A stretch of 46,775 nucleotides of DNA from an uncultured Lachnospiraceae bacterium. Its GTDB lineage: Bacteria > Bacillota > Clostridia > Lachnospirales > Lachnospiraceae. The position numbers and the translations under genes were made by a program. A model generated the notes under the pieces. The model ran no database searches. It was not told where the DNA came from and saw only the letters and a program-made list of their open reading frames with translations. Every line of letters starts with the position of its first letter. The first letter of the stretch is position 1. The stretch is from positions 1 through 46,775 of the forward strand of contig CAJURH010000021.1 in assembly GCA_910588775.1 (NCBI GenBank). The letters run 5' to 3'. Of this stretch, positions 33,390 to 41,327 are shown in pieces.

Positions 33390-33428
33390 AAACTCATCAT
33401 AATAGACAAGAAGACAAGAGGTGATTGC

Positions 33429-34703
33429 ATGATAAAAAAGGAAATGATTGCCATGCTCTTAGCAGGTGGACAGGGCAGCCGTCTGGGCGTTTTGACCGAG
33501 AAAGTTGCGAAACCGGCTGTATCTTTCGGCGGTAAGTACCGGATCATTGATTTTCCATTAAGCAATTGTATCAATTCAGGTATTGATACGGTTGGCGTGC
33601 TGACCCAGTACCAACCGCTTTTGCTAAATACTCATATAGGTATTGGCATCCCCTGGGATTTGGACAAGAATGAGGGTGGCGTGACCGTGCTGCCTCCCTA
33701 TGAAAAAAGTACAAACAGTGAATGGTATACGGGTACGGCGAATGCCATTTATCAAAATATGGACTATATGGAGCAATACAATCCGGATTATGTGCTGATT
33801 CTGTCCGGAGACCATATTTATAAAATGGATTATGAAGTGATGCTGGATTTTCACAAGGTGAATAAAGCGGATGTGACCATTGCCACAATGCCCGTGCCCC
33901 TTGAAGAAGCCAGCCGTTTTGGCATTGTGGTGACGGACGAGACCAACCGGATCACCCAGTTTGAGGAGAAGCCGGAGAAGCCCAGCAGCAACCTGGCCTC
34001 CATGGGAATCTATATATTCAGTTGGCCGACGTTGAAGGAAGCGCTGTTGGCTAAGAAAGACCAGAATAATCTGGATTTTGGAATGCACGTGCTGCCCTAC
34101 TGTCATGAGAAGAAGCAACGCCTGTTTGCCTATGAATATAATGGATATTGGAAAGACGTGGGAACCTTGGGATCTTACTGGGAAGCCAATATGGAGCTGA
34201 TCGACATCATTCCGGAATTTAACCTTTACGAGGAGTTTTGGAAAATTTATACTAAGGGGGATATTATTCCGCCCCAGTATATTTCTAAGGAGGCTGTCAT
34301 TGGCAAGAGTCTGATCGGAGAAGGCAGTGAGATCCATGGAGAAGTTCAGAACTCCGTAATCGGGCCAAATGTGTACATCGGGCCGGGAACGGTTGTGAAA
34401 GACTCGGTGATCATGCGCAACACATCCATTGGCCGCAATACATCCGTGGACAAGTCCATTTTGGCGGAGAATGTGAAGATTGGAAACAATGTGACGCTGG
34501 GAGCGGGCGAAGAGGCGGAGAATGTGACGAAGCCGAAAGTGTACGCCTTCGGCCTGGTGACCATCGGAGAGCATTCTGTGGTGCCGGATGGCGTAACAAT
34601 AGGTAAGAACACGGCGATTTCAGGCGTGACGACAACTGATGATTATCCGGGCGGGGCGCTGCCCAGCGGCGGAGTGATAGCAAAGGACGGTGAAAGCGCA
34701 TGA
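33429..34703 (+). CDS. glgC: Glucose-1-phosphate adenylyltransferase, catalytic subunit
   Basis: The 424-residue enzyme makes ADP-glucose for glycogen synthesis. The N-terminal nucleotidyltransferase domain has MLLAGGQGSRLGVLTEKVAKP (in two parts), the sugar-site FEEKP and SGDHIYKMDY. A C-terminal left-handed beta-helix has hexapeptides (about 290-400). ATG at 33429 has AGAGGTG upstream; an in-frame ATG at 33378 lies in the promoter. It overlaps glgD by four bases (ATGA), so the two are translationally coupled. Confidence 0.96.
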   Translation: MIKKEMIAMLLAGGQGSRLGVLTEKVAKPAVSFGGKYRIIDFPLSNCINSGIDTVGVLTQYQPLLLNTHIGIGIPWDLDKNEGGVTVLPPYEKSTNSEWYTGTANAIYQNMDYMEQYNPDYVLILSGDHIYKMDYEVMLDFHKVNKADVTIATMPVPLEEASRFGIVVTDETNRITQFEEKPEKPSSNLASMGIYIFSWPTLKEALLAKKDQNNLDFGMHVLPYCHEKKQRLFAYEYNGYWKDVGTLGSYWEANMELIDIIPEFNLYEEFWKIYTKGDIIPPQYISKEAVIGKSLIGEGSEIHGEVQNSVIGPNVYIGPGTVVKDSVIMRNTSIGRNTSVDKSILAENVKIGNNVTLGAGEEAENVTKPKVYAFGLVTIGEHSVVPDGVTIGKNTAISGVTTTDDYPGGALPSGGVIAKDGESA

Positions 34704-35815
34704 GGGCGATAGGGCTTATCTTAGCAGGCGGCAGCAACAACAAAATGAGGGAGTTATCCAATAAGAGAGCCATTGCGGCGATGCCCGTGGCGGGCAGTTA
34801 CAGAAGCATTGATTTTGCCTTAAGCAATATGTCCAACTCCCATATACAGAAAGTGGCGGTTTTGACTCAGTATAACGCCCGTTCTCTGAATGAACATTTA
34901 AGTTCTTCCAAATGGTGGGATTTCGGAAGAAAGCAGGGCGGACTCTATATATTTACGCCGATGGTGACAGCGGACAACAGTTGGTGGTACAGAGGCACGG
35001 CGGACGCCATGTATCAGAATCTGAACTTTTTGAAAAACAGTCATGAGCCTTACGTGGTCATCGCTTCTGGCGACGGCATCTACAAGTTGGATTACAACAA
35101 AGTGCTGGAATACCATATAGTGAAACGGGCGGATGTGACCGTGGTCTGCACAGACATTGATGGGGATGACATCAACCGTTTCGGCGTGCTGAAAATGAAT
35201 GAGGAATCCAGGATTGAGGAATTTGAGGAAAAACCGATGGTTACCCAGTCCCGCACGATTTCCACAGGCATTTACGTACTTAGAAGACGGCAGTTAATCG
35301 AGATGCTGGAGAAATGCGCCCAGGAAGACCGCCACGACTTTGTAAAAGATATTTTGATTCGCTACAAGAATCTGAAACGGATTTACGGCTATAAAATAAA
35401 AGACTACTGGAGCAATATTTCCACCGTGGAATCTTATTATAAGACAAATATGGACTTCCTCAGACCTGAGGTACGGGAATATTTCTTCCGGGAAGGACCA
35501 GAGATTAAGACGAAGATTGATGATTTGCCTCCGGCAAAATACAATCCGGGCGCCAATGTGAAAAACAGCCTGATTGCCAGTGGATGCATCATCAACGGTG
35601 AGGTGGAAAACTCGGTTCTGTTTAAGAACGTATTTGTGGGCAATAATTGTGTAATAAAAAATTCGATTATCCTTAACGAAGTGTATTTGGGGGACAATAC
35701 GCACATAGAGAATTGCGTAGTGGAGAGCAGGGACACCATACGTGCGAATTCATACCATTACGGGGAAGATGGTATCAAGATTGTTGTGGAGAAGAATGAA
35801 AGGTATGTAATATAA
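34700..35815 (+). CDS. glgD: GlgD, non-catalytic-type partner of GlgC
   Basis: The 371-residue GlgC paralogue keeps the overall fold: SGDGIYKLDYNK, EEFEEKP and the C-terminal beta-helix NSLIASGCIINGEVENSVLF. Its nucleotide loop is changed to AGGSNNKMRELSNKRA, lacking the GxGxRL pattern. In Bacillus-type systems GlgD joins GlgC in a heterotetramer and modulates activity. No glgA, glgB or glgP follows; spoVG does, after 22 bp. Confidence 0.95.
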   Translation: MRAIGLILAGGSNNKMRELSNKRAIAAMPVAGSYRSIDFALSNMSNSHIQKVAVLTQYNARSLNEHLSSSKWWDFGRKQGGLYIFTPMVTADNSWWYRGTADAMYQNLNFLKNSHEPYVVIASGDGIYKLDYNKVLEYHIVKRADVTVVCTDIDGDDINRFGVLKMNEESRIEEFEEKPMVTQSRTISTGIYVLRRRQLIEMLEKCAQEDRHDFVKDILIRYKNLKRIYGYKIKDYWSNISTVESYYKTNMDFLRPEVREYFFREGPEIKTKIDDLPPAKYNPGANVKNSLIASGCIINGEVENSVLFKNVFVGNNCVIKNSIILNEVYLGDNTHIENCVVESRDTIRANSYHYGEDGIKIVVEKNERYVI

Positions 35816-35837
35816 TCCGAAAGGGGCAGAAATTACT

Positions 35838-36137
35838 ATGAATATAACCGATGTGAGAGTACGAAAGGTAGCAAAAGAGGGGAAAATGAAAGCGGTGGTA
35901 TCCATTACCATTGATGATGAGTTTGTGGTGCATGATATTAAGGTGATAGAAGGAGAAAAGGGCCTGTTCATCGCGATGCCCAGCCGGAAAGCCACTGATG
36001 GGGAGTACCGCGACATAGCGCACCCCATCAACTCGGCAACCCGGGAAAGGATTCAGCGTATTATACTGGAAAGGTATGAAGAAGCCATGAATATGGAGGC
36101 GGATCGTTCAGCGGAAGCATCGGAAGTAATTGAATAA
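35838..36137 (+). CDS. spoVG: SpoVG, small RNA/DNA-binding regulator
   Basis: The 99-residue protein begins MNITDVRVRKV and has the diagnostic FIAMPSRKATDGEYRDIAHPINSATRERI (read in parts). SpoVG binds nucleic acids and affects sporulation, septation and virulence genes in Firmicutes. ATG has AAAGGGGC upstream. The 22-bp gap from glgD and the shared terminator downstream suggest a glgC-glgD-spoVG transcript. Confidence 0.97.
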   Translation: MNITDVRVRKVAKEGKMKAVVSITIDDEFVVHDIKVIEGEKGLFIAMPSRKATDGEYRDIAHPINSATRERIQRIILERYEEAMNMEADRSAEASEVIE

Positions 36138-36156
36138 TAAATTATAGAAGCGCAAT

Positions 36157-36200
36157 AAATGCCGGACCCGGTTGTGATGGGGTCCGGCATTTACTTTTCT
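36157..36200. terminator. Terminator after spoVG
   Basis: AAATGCCGGACCC (36157-36169) pairs perfectly with GGGTCCGGCATTT (36180-36192), then ACTTTTCTTTT follows. It may also end the convergent XRE gene, though the minus-strand side is less U-rich. Confidence 0.9.
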
Positions 36201-36202
36201 TT

Positions 36203-36448
36203 TCACTTACGAAAATCAAACAGGTCTTTGATTTCAATTCCCAATGCGTCAGCGATGTCAAACAATTTGTCCAGGGATACGGAAGTCTTTCCATTTGGAG
36301 CTTCGATATTGCTCATATGTGTCCGGCTGACATCCGTAGCTTCTGCAAGCTGCAGTTGGGTAAGGCCTTTTAATTTGCGATAATATGCGATGGTCAGCCC
36401 AAGTTCCCGATATTGTTTCTTTCTTTTTTCATCCATGACTTTCTCCAT
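36203..36448 (-). CDS. Small XRE-family (Cro/CI-type HTH) regulator
   Basis: The 81-residue protein is almost entirely one helix-turn-helix domain: LGLTIAYYRKLKGLTQLQLAEATDVSRTHMSNIE and then SLDKLFDIADALGIEIKDLF (read in parts). Stand-alone regulators of this type often repress their own gene. ATG at 36448 has AGGAGG 11 bases upstream, and a second ATG at 36436 has GGAG six bases upstream, so either may be used. A TTAGTTT/AAACTAA inverted repeat lies upstream. Confidence 0.92.
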   Translation of the reverse strand: MEKVMDEKRKKQYRELGLTIAYYRKLKGLTQLQLAEATDVSRTHMSNIEAPNGKTSVSLDKLFDIADALGIEIKDLFDFRK

Positions 36449-36498
36449 GACTTTCTTTTCCTCCTGGTTCTATTGCGTAGATGTAATTTTCTATTATG

Positions 36499-36528
36499 TT
36501 AGTTTACAAATTTTATATAGAAAACTAA
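36499..36528. promoter_or_regulatory. Candidate operator upstream of the XRE gene
   Basis: TTAGTTT (36499-36505) and AAACTAA (36522-36528) form a perfect 7+7 inverted repeat with a 16-bp AT-rich spacer, 51 bp from the XRE start. It would suit a dimeric repressor. Confidence 0.4.
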
Positions 36529-36624
36529 ACAAGATGTAGATTAAAATTTGCACATTATTAGATAGCCAAGCAAAGAGCAAAAATATTTATTACGCAAATA
36601 TTACATTTTTTTGACGAAAAGGTA

Positions 36625-36652
36625 TTGATTTTATTTCGCTATGTGGTATAAT
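36625..36652 (+). promoter_or_regulatory. Probable promoter of the 3D-domain gene
   Basis: TTGATT (36625-36630), a 16-bp spacer and a perfect TATAAT (36647-36652) lie 34 bp before the ATG. Confidence 0.65.
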
Positions 36653-36685
36653 GTGTAACGTAAATATAAATGAGGTGTTATATCT

Positions 36686-38074
36686 ATGAAAAAAATAAGA
36701 CTTTTAACCACAGCGGTGGCAGCGTCTGTGCTGATTACGGGAGGGAGCGTACCAGTGCATGCGGCGTCCACGCAGGAGAGGATTGAGGCTGTTCAGGAGG
36801 GGAAAGCCCAATCGGAGTCAGAGCTGGCTGAGACGCAGAATCGTTTGGAAAGCTTGGAAAATCAAAGGGGAGATTTGGAAAGCTATCTATCAGAGCTGTC
36901 ACAGCAATATGAAAGTTTAAGCGCCAGCCTGCAAGATCTGACTGGTAAAGCGAAGCAGAAACAAAAGGAATTGAAACTGGTCAAAAAAGAATTAAAAAAT
37001 GCAAAAGATAAAGAAAAAGAACAATATGAAAGTATGAAAATCCGGATTTCATATATGTATGAAAATTCCAGGGGGAGTTTATTGACCACGCTTTTATCTG
37101 CAGACAGCTTTACAGATATACTTACCCGGGCGGAAAATTTTATGCAAATATCCAAATACGACCGGGAAATGTTAAAGAAATATGAACAGGCCAAGGAAAA
37201 AGTTCAAGATCAGAAACTGGCTATTAAGGTGGAACAGGAAGCCATTGCCGGATTACAGGCAGAGAGCATCCAAAAAAGACAGGAAATTGAAGATCTGTCT
37301 GCTTCTACCCAAGAAGAGATTGCAGCGTTTGGACAGGAAATTGACCGCGCACAAGGGGAGGCGGCCAGTCTGTTAGAGCTGGTGAATAGCCAGTCTGTTC
37401 AGCTTAATGATCTGATGGCCCAGGCGGAAGAAGAAGCTGAGGCGGCCAGAAAAGCGGCGGAAGCCGAGCTTGCAAGACAGCAAAAGGAAGAGCAGGAGAA
37501 AGCGGCGGAAGCAGCCAGGGCAGCGCAGCGGACTGAGGAGTCCAGCCAGGAGGAAACGGTTCAAAGGGGAGAAGAACCAGATGTTTCGTCCCAGGAGGCG
37601 GATGAGTCCGTGGCAGAAACGAAAACTGAGGATATTCCGGCAGAAGGGGAGTCTGCGCAGGAAACCGATGAGGACATGCCCGCGGCAGAGGAAGAGGCGG
37701 AAACTGCAACGCCAGAACCTACAGCGGAGGCGACGCCAGAGCCAACTGCACAGCCGGAGCCTACAGAGACGGCAACGTCTGGCAGTGCAGGTACATATTT
37801 AGGTGATTTTACATTGACAGCATATTGCAGTTGTTCCATATGTTGTGGTTCCTGGTCAGGAGGAGGGACGGCCAGCGGAACTACGCCCACGGCGGGGAGA
37901 ACAGTAGCCATGGGAGGCGTGCCTTTTGGAACGAAGCTGTTGATCAACGGAAATGTCTATACTGTGGAAGACCGGGGAACAGGCTACGGACATGTGGATA
38001 TTTACATGGACAGTCATAGCGCGGCGCTGCAGTTTGGAAGCCAGAGGGCTTCTGTATATCAGTTGAATAATTAA
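36686..38074 (+). CDS. Secreted coiled-coil protein with C-terminal 3D domain
   Basis: The 462-residue protein has a signal peptide (1-27) and a long PcsB/YvcE-like coiled coil (about 30-260) with the YMYENSRGSLLTTLLSADSFTDIL region (read in parts) typical of that group. An Ala/Glu-rich helix and an acidic Pro/Thr linker (to about 370) follow. The C-terminal 3D domain (about 375-460) has TAYCSCSICCG, AMGGVPFGTKL and the three-Asp pattern VEDRGTGYGHVDIYMD. 3D domains are lytic-transglycosylase-like (Rpf/MltA relatives). This is probably a peptidoglycan remodelling enzyme at division or in growth. Confidence 0.92.
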   Translation: MKKIRLLTTAVAASVLITGGSVPVHAASTQERIEAVQEGKAQSESELAETQNRLESLENQRGDLESYLSELSQQYESLSASLQDLTGKAKQKQKELKLVKKELKNAKDKEKEQYESMKIRISYMYENSRGSLLTTLLSADSFTDILTRAENFMQISKYDREMLKKYEQAKEKVQDQKLAIKVEQEAIAGLQAESIQKRQEIEDLSASTQEEIAAFGQEIDRAQGEAASLLELVNSQSVQLNDLMAQAEEEAEAARKAAEAELARQQKEEQEKAAEAARAAQRTEESSQEETVQRGEEPDVSSQEADESVAETKTEDIPAEGESAQETDEDMPAAEEEAETATPEPTAEATPEPTAQPEPTETATSGSAGTYLGDFTLTAYCSCSICCGSWSGGGTASGTTPTAGRTVAMGGVPFGTKLLINGNVYTVEDRGTGYGHVDIYMDSHSAALQFGSQRASVYQLNN

Positions 38075-38087
38075 TGAAAATATATAG

Positions 38088-38119
38088 CCGGGGCCTGGGA
38101 TAAAGTGGCCCCGGATTTT
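38088..38119 (+). terminator. Terminator after the 3D-domain gene
   Basis: CCGGGGCC (38088-38095) pairs with GGCCCCGG (38107-38114) and is followed by ATTTTC. The U tract is short. Confidence 0.75.
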
Positions 38120-38138
38120 CTGCTATGGAGGTGAAAAA

Positions 38139-41100
38139 ATGCAAAGCAATATAAGGAGGAGATTTCTGGCGGTTTTGCTGGCGGTTATCTTATGCTCCCA
38201 GTGGAGCTGGAGCCTGGAGCCTGCGTGGGGCGCCGCGCTGGAGCCGGATATGAATGGCGCGATTATAGACGATGAAAATTTTCCCGATCCTATTTTCCGG
38301 GACTACGTGGCGGACGCGTACGACAGAGATGGAGATGGATTCCTGGATGAAGAGGAGAGTGTGAACGTCCAAGACATAGACGTGTCTGGCAGAGGAATCA
38401 AAGATTTAAAGGGGATATCTCTTTTCCAAAACGCGCGGACGCTACTATGCGCGGGCAACCGTCTAACCAGTCTGGATGTGAGCGCTTTGGAGGGATTGGA
38501 GCTTCTGGACGCAACTTGGAATCAGATTTCCGAGGGCGATCTGTATTTGCCGCCAAGCTGGCAGGGCACAGAAGAGGCGGCGGCAGCCATCAGCCATAAC
38601 GGCGTCTTCGGGGAACATATGCCAGAAGAAGAGGTGTGGATCACAGAGGAGGTTTTTCCCGACGGACAGTTCCGCAGCTATGTAGCTCGTATTCTGGACG
38701 ACGACCAGGACGGCATATTATCCAGTTTGGAACGGGCGCAGGTAAGTGTCTTGTATCTCAAAGGTCTAGACATTGAAAGTCTGAAAGGTTTGGAGAATTT
38801 TCCAAATCTGCTTTATCTAAATTGTGAAAACAATCGTTTGACCGAGTTGGACTTGACAGGCAATGTTCTGTTGAAAAGCGTATATTGTCGGGAGAATCCG
38901 CTGGCTTTTATCAATGCGTTGGATTGCCTGGCTCTGACGGAGCTGGACAGTGACCCGGATGTGGCGGTCAGACGCTTCCTGGAAGGCGCCGTTTCGGAAA
39001 ATGAAGTTTTCGAAGACGGGGTTTTTGAGGATGGGGTCTCTCAGAATGGAGTTTCGCAAAACGCGATTTCCGAAAATGCAGTTTCCCGCAATGAGATTTC
39101 TGAAAACAATTTACCCGCGAAAGGTCTGGCAAGAGAAGCAAAGATTCAGCCGCTCTCATCCAACCAGAGTCCGGTGCAGGAAGTGATTTATAAAATTACA
39201 TTCCAGTCCAATGGGGGAAGCGCGGTCAAGGCCCAGACGGCAGTCAAAGGGACCAAGGTAAAGAAGCCGGCCAACCCAACCCGTTCCAAATATCTGTTTG
39301 CAGGCTGGTATCATGGCGGGAAGAAATATGATTTTGCAAAACCAGTTACTCAAAATCTCACGTTAAAGGCCAAGTGGACCAAAGTGAGCGTGGGCGCCGG
39401 GCGGATTCGTTCCCTGACCAATTCTTCCAGAGGAATCTTAAAAGTTAATCTGGCCAAGGTCAAAGGGGCGAAAGGGTACCAAGTCCAGGTGAGCGCGGAC
39501 AAGAAGTTTAAGAAGAGTAAAGAGACCTATCTGGTTACAGGAACATCCCTGTCCATCCGGGACAGGTATAAGAATAAGACATACTACGTGCGGGTACGGG
39601 CTTATAAATTAGACTCCAAAAAAGCGAAAGTCTATGGCAAATTCAGCGCCAAAAAGTCGCGGAAGATTTCCAAAGGCATTCAAAAAGTGGCGCCGTCTAA
39701 GACAGCGGGCACGATTACCTCAGTGACGCTGGCCACTAAGAAGACAGTGAAGGTGAAAGCCACGGTGAAAAATTATGTGAAAAGTGTGGACAGTTATTAC
39801 TATCTATTCCACCTAAGCTGCACAGGCTCGTCTGTGGCAAAAAACGCGAAGCCGGACGCGAAAGTGAAGAAAAGCACGAAAATAGAGATGAAGACGCCTC
39901 TGGACTATGGCACGTCCGCCAGCAAGCTCCAGTCCAGGTTTGTGCTGGCGGTGAAAACCGATAAATCCGGCTCATACCAGATTATCTGCACGCCCCAGTT
40001 CATCTCCAATCCGGAGAAATTGGCTACTTACAACTATGCATTTCCCAAAGCGGCCACGAAGAAAGGGCTGCAGGTGGACCCTAATTATTTTGACGATGCG
40101 GTGAACCTGGGAGTGAAGCACACAGCCTATAATATATGTCTGGATGACTTAATCGCTACGCCTCAGCAGAAGAATGTAATGCAGGGAATTTCTTATAAAT
40201 ACAATGGCTCCACGTACTGGTTTAATCGGGGCATTGTGGAGAGCATCGACCGGACGCTTAATCAGTACAAAAGCCAGAACATGATTGTCTCGGCTATTAT
40301 GCTGCTTCGCTGGCGGGACGACATTTCCTACCTGATTCCCAAAGCGGCCCGTACGCCTGGGCACGGTTTCTACGCATTGAACACGTCAGAGGCGAAGGCG
40401 CGCAAACATTTGGAGGCGGTCTTCACATTTCTGGCGCAGCGGTATGCGCCGGATAAACGGATTGCCAACTGGATATTGGGCAACGAAGTGAACAATTACG
40501 GCACATATCACTACACAGGGAGTTCGTCTCTGGCCAATAACGCCAGGATATACGCCAATGGGTACCGACTGGCCTACATTGCCGTGCGCAGTGTGTACGC
40601 CAAGGCCAGAATCTATATTTCGCTGGATCAGGTCTGGACCTATCTGGTGGCCAATTCCCATACGGGTAAGCAGTTTCTGGAGAAATTCGCCGACTACTGG
40701 GAGACTTATGGAGACCTGGGGAATTTCAATATAGCGTTCCATCCTTATCCGGCTCCACTGGAAGATCCGGCCTTTTGGACCAATTCCAGAGGGCTAGTCA
40801 AGAAAAGCATCAACAGTCCGTGCATCACCATGTCCAACTTAAGCATTCTGACCAATTATGTGAAGAAGAAATGGGGCAGTGGCGTTCGGTTCATTCTCTC
40901 AGAACAGGGATTCACTTCCAACCGGTATGGTACGAATGTGGAGGAAATCCAGGCGTCGGCCATGGCGTACGCTTATTATCTGGCGGAGTTTAACAATTCG
41001 GTGGATGCGTTCATCCTGCACCGCCATGTGGATCATCGGGCGGAACAGGCCATCGGTTTGCATCTGGGATTGTGGACCAACGATGGGAGCAGCGCGAATC

Positions 41101-41255
41101 CGGCACAAAAAGGCAAGAAAAAATATGCGTGGGAGATTTTTAAATACATGGATACGGCGAAGGGAGCGTCAAAGACAAAGTTCGCTTTGCCTTACATAGG
41201 AGCTTCCAGTTGGAAATCCATTGTTCCAGGATACAACGCAGCTAGATTTTCTTAA
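38139..41255 (+). CDS. Large secreted LRR / InlB-repeat / FN3-like / DUF5722 protein
   Basis: The 1038-residue protein has a signal peptide (about 1-32) and two leucine-rich stretches (about 85-135, 210-265), each led by an acidic EF-hand-like loop (DRDGDGFLDEEE; DDDQDGILSSLE). Eight VSENA-like pentapeptides (285-324) and an InlB/Flg_new beta-grasp repeat (about 349-415, ending YLFAGWYHGG..LKAKWTKV) follow. Next are a Lys-rich FN3-like domain (about 420-515) and a DUF5722 domain (about 530-1038). DUF5722 reads like a (beta/alpha)8 glycosidase: WILGNEVN and FILSEQGF each hold a Glu where clan A enzymes have their acid/base and nucleophile. Substrate unknown. ATG has TGGAGGTG upstream. Confidence 0.85.
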   Translation: MQSNIRRRFLAVLLAVILCSQWSWSLEPAWGAALEPDMNGAIIDDENFPDPIFRDYVADAYDRDGDGFLDEEESVNVQDIDVSGRGIKDLKGISLFQNARTLLCAGNRLTSLDVSALEGLELLDATWNQISEGDLYLPPSWQGTEEAAAAISHNGVFGEHMPEEEVWITEEVFPDGQFRSYVARILDDDQDGILSSLERAQVSVLYLKGLDIESLKGLENFPNLLYLNCENNRLTELDLTGNVLLKSVYCRENPLAFINALDCLALTELDSDPDVAVRRFLEGAVSENEVFEDGVFEDGVSQNGVSQNAISENAVSRNEISENNLPAKGLAREAKIQPLSSNQSPVQEVIYKITFQSNGGSAVKAQTAVKGTKVKKPANPTRSKYLFAGWYHGGKKYDFAKPVTQNLTLKAKWTKVSVGAGRIRSLTNSSRGILKVNLAKVKGAKGYQVQVSADKKFKKSKETYLVTGTSLSIRDRYKNKTYYVRVRAYKLDSKKAKVYGKFSAKKSRKISKGIQKVAPSKTAGTITSVTLATKKTVKVKATVKNYVKSVDSYYYLFHLSCTGSSVAKNAKPDAKVKKSTKIEMKTPLDYGTSASKLQSRFVLAVKTDKSGSYQIICTPQFISNPEKLATYNYAFPKAATKKGLQVDPNYFDDAVNLGVKHTAYNICLDDLIATPQQKNVMQGISYKYNGSTYWFNRGIVESIDRTLNQYKSQNMIVSAIMLLRWRDDISYLIPKAARTPGHGFYALNTSEAKARKHLEAVFTFLAQRYAPDKRIANWILGNEVNNYGTYHYTGSSSLANNARIYANGYRLAYIAVRSVYAKARIYISLDQVWTYLVANSHTGKQFLEKFADYWETYGDLGNFNIAFHPYPAPLEDPAFWTNSRGLVKKSINSPCITMSNLSILTNYVKKKWGSGVRFILSEQGFTSNRYGTNVEEIQASAMAYAYYLAEFNNSVDAFILHRHVDHRAEQAIGLHLGLWTNDGSSANPAQKGKKKYAWEIFKYMDTAKGASKTKFALPYIGASSWKSIVPGYNAARFS
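38991..39110 (+). repeat. 15-bp coding repeat, eight units
   Basis: Eight degenerate 15-bp units encode pentapeptides of consensus V/I-S-E/Q-N-x (VSENE, VFEDG twice, VSQNG, VSQNA, ISENA, VSRNE, ISENN). They form a linker between the LRR and InlB-like parts. Confidence 0.85.
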
Positions 41256-41327
41256 GGAATATTAGAATAAAGGCTTCCATATAATTAAACAGCGGTAATA
41301 GTGTATAATGGAACCAGGAGGTTTTAA

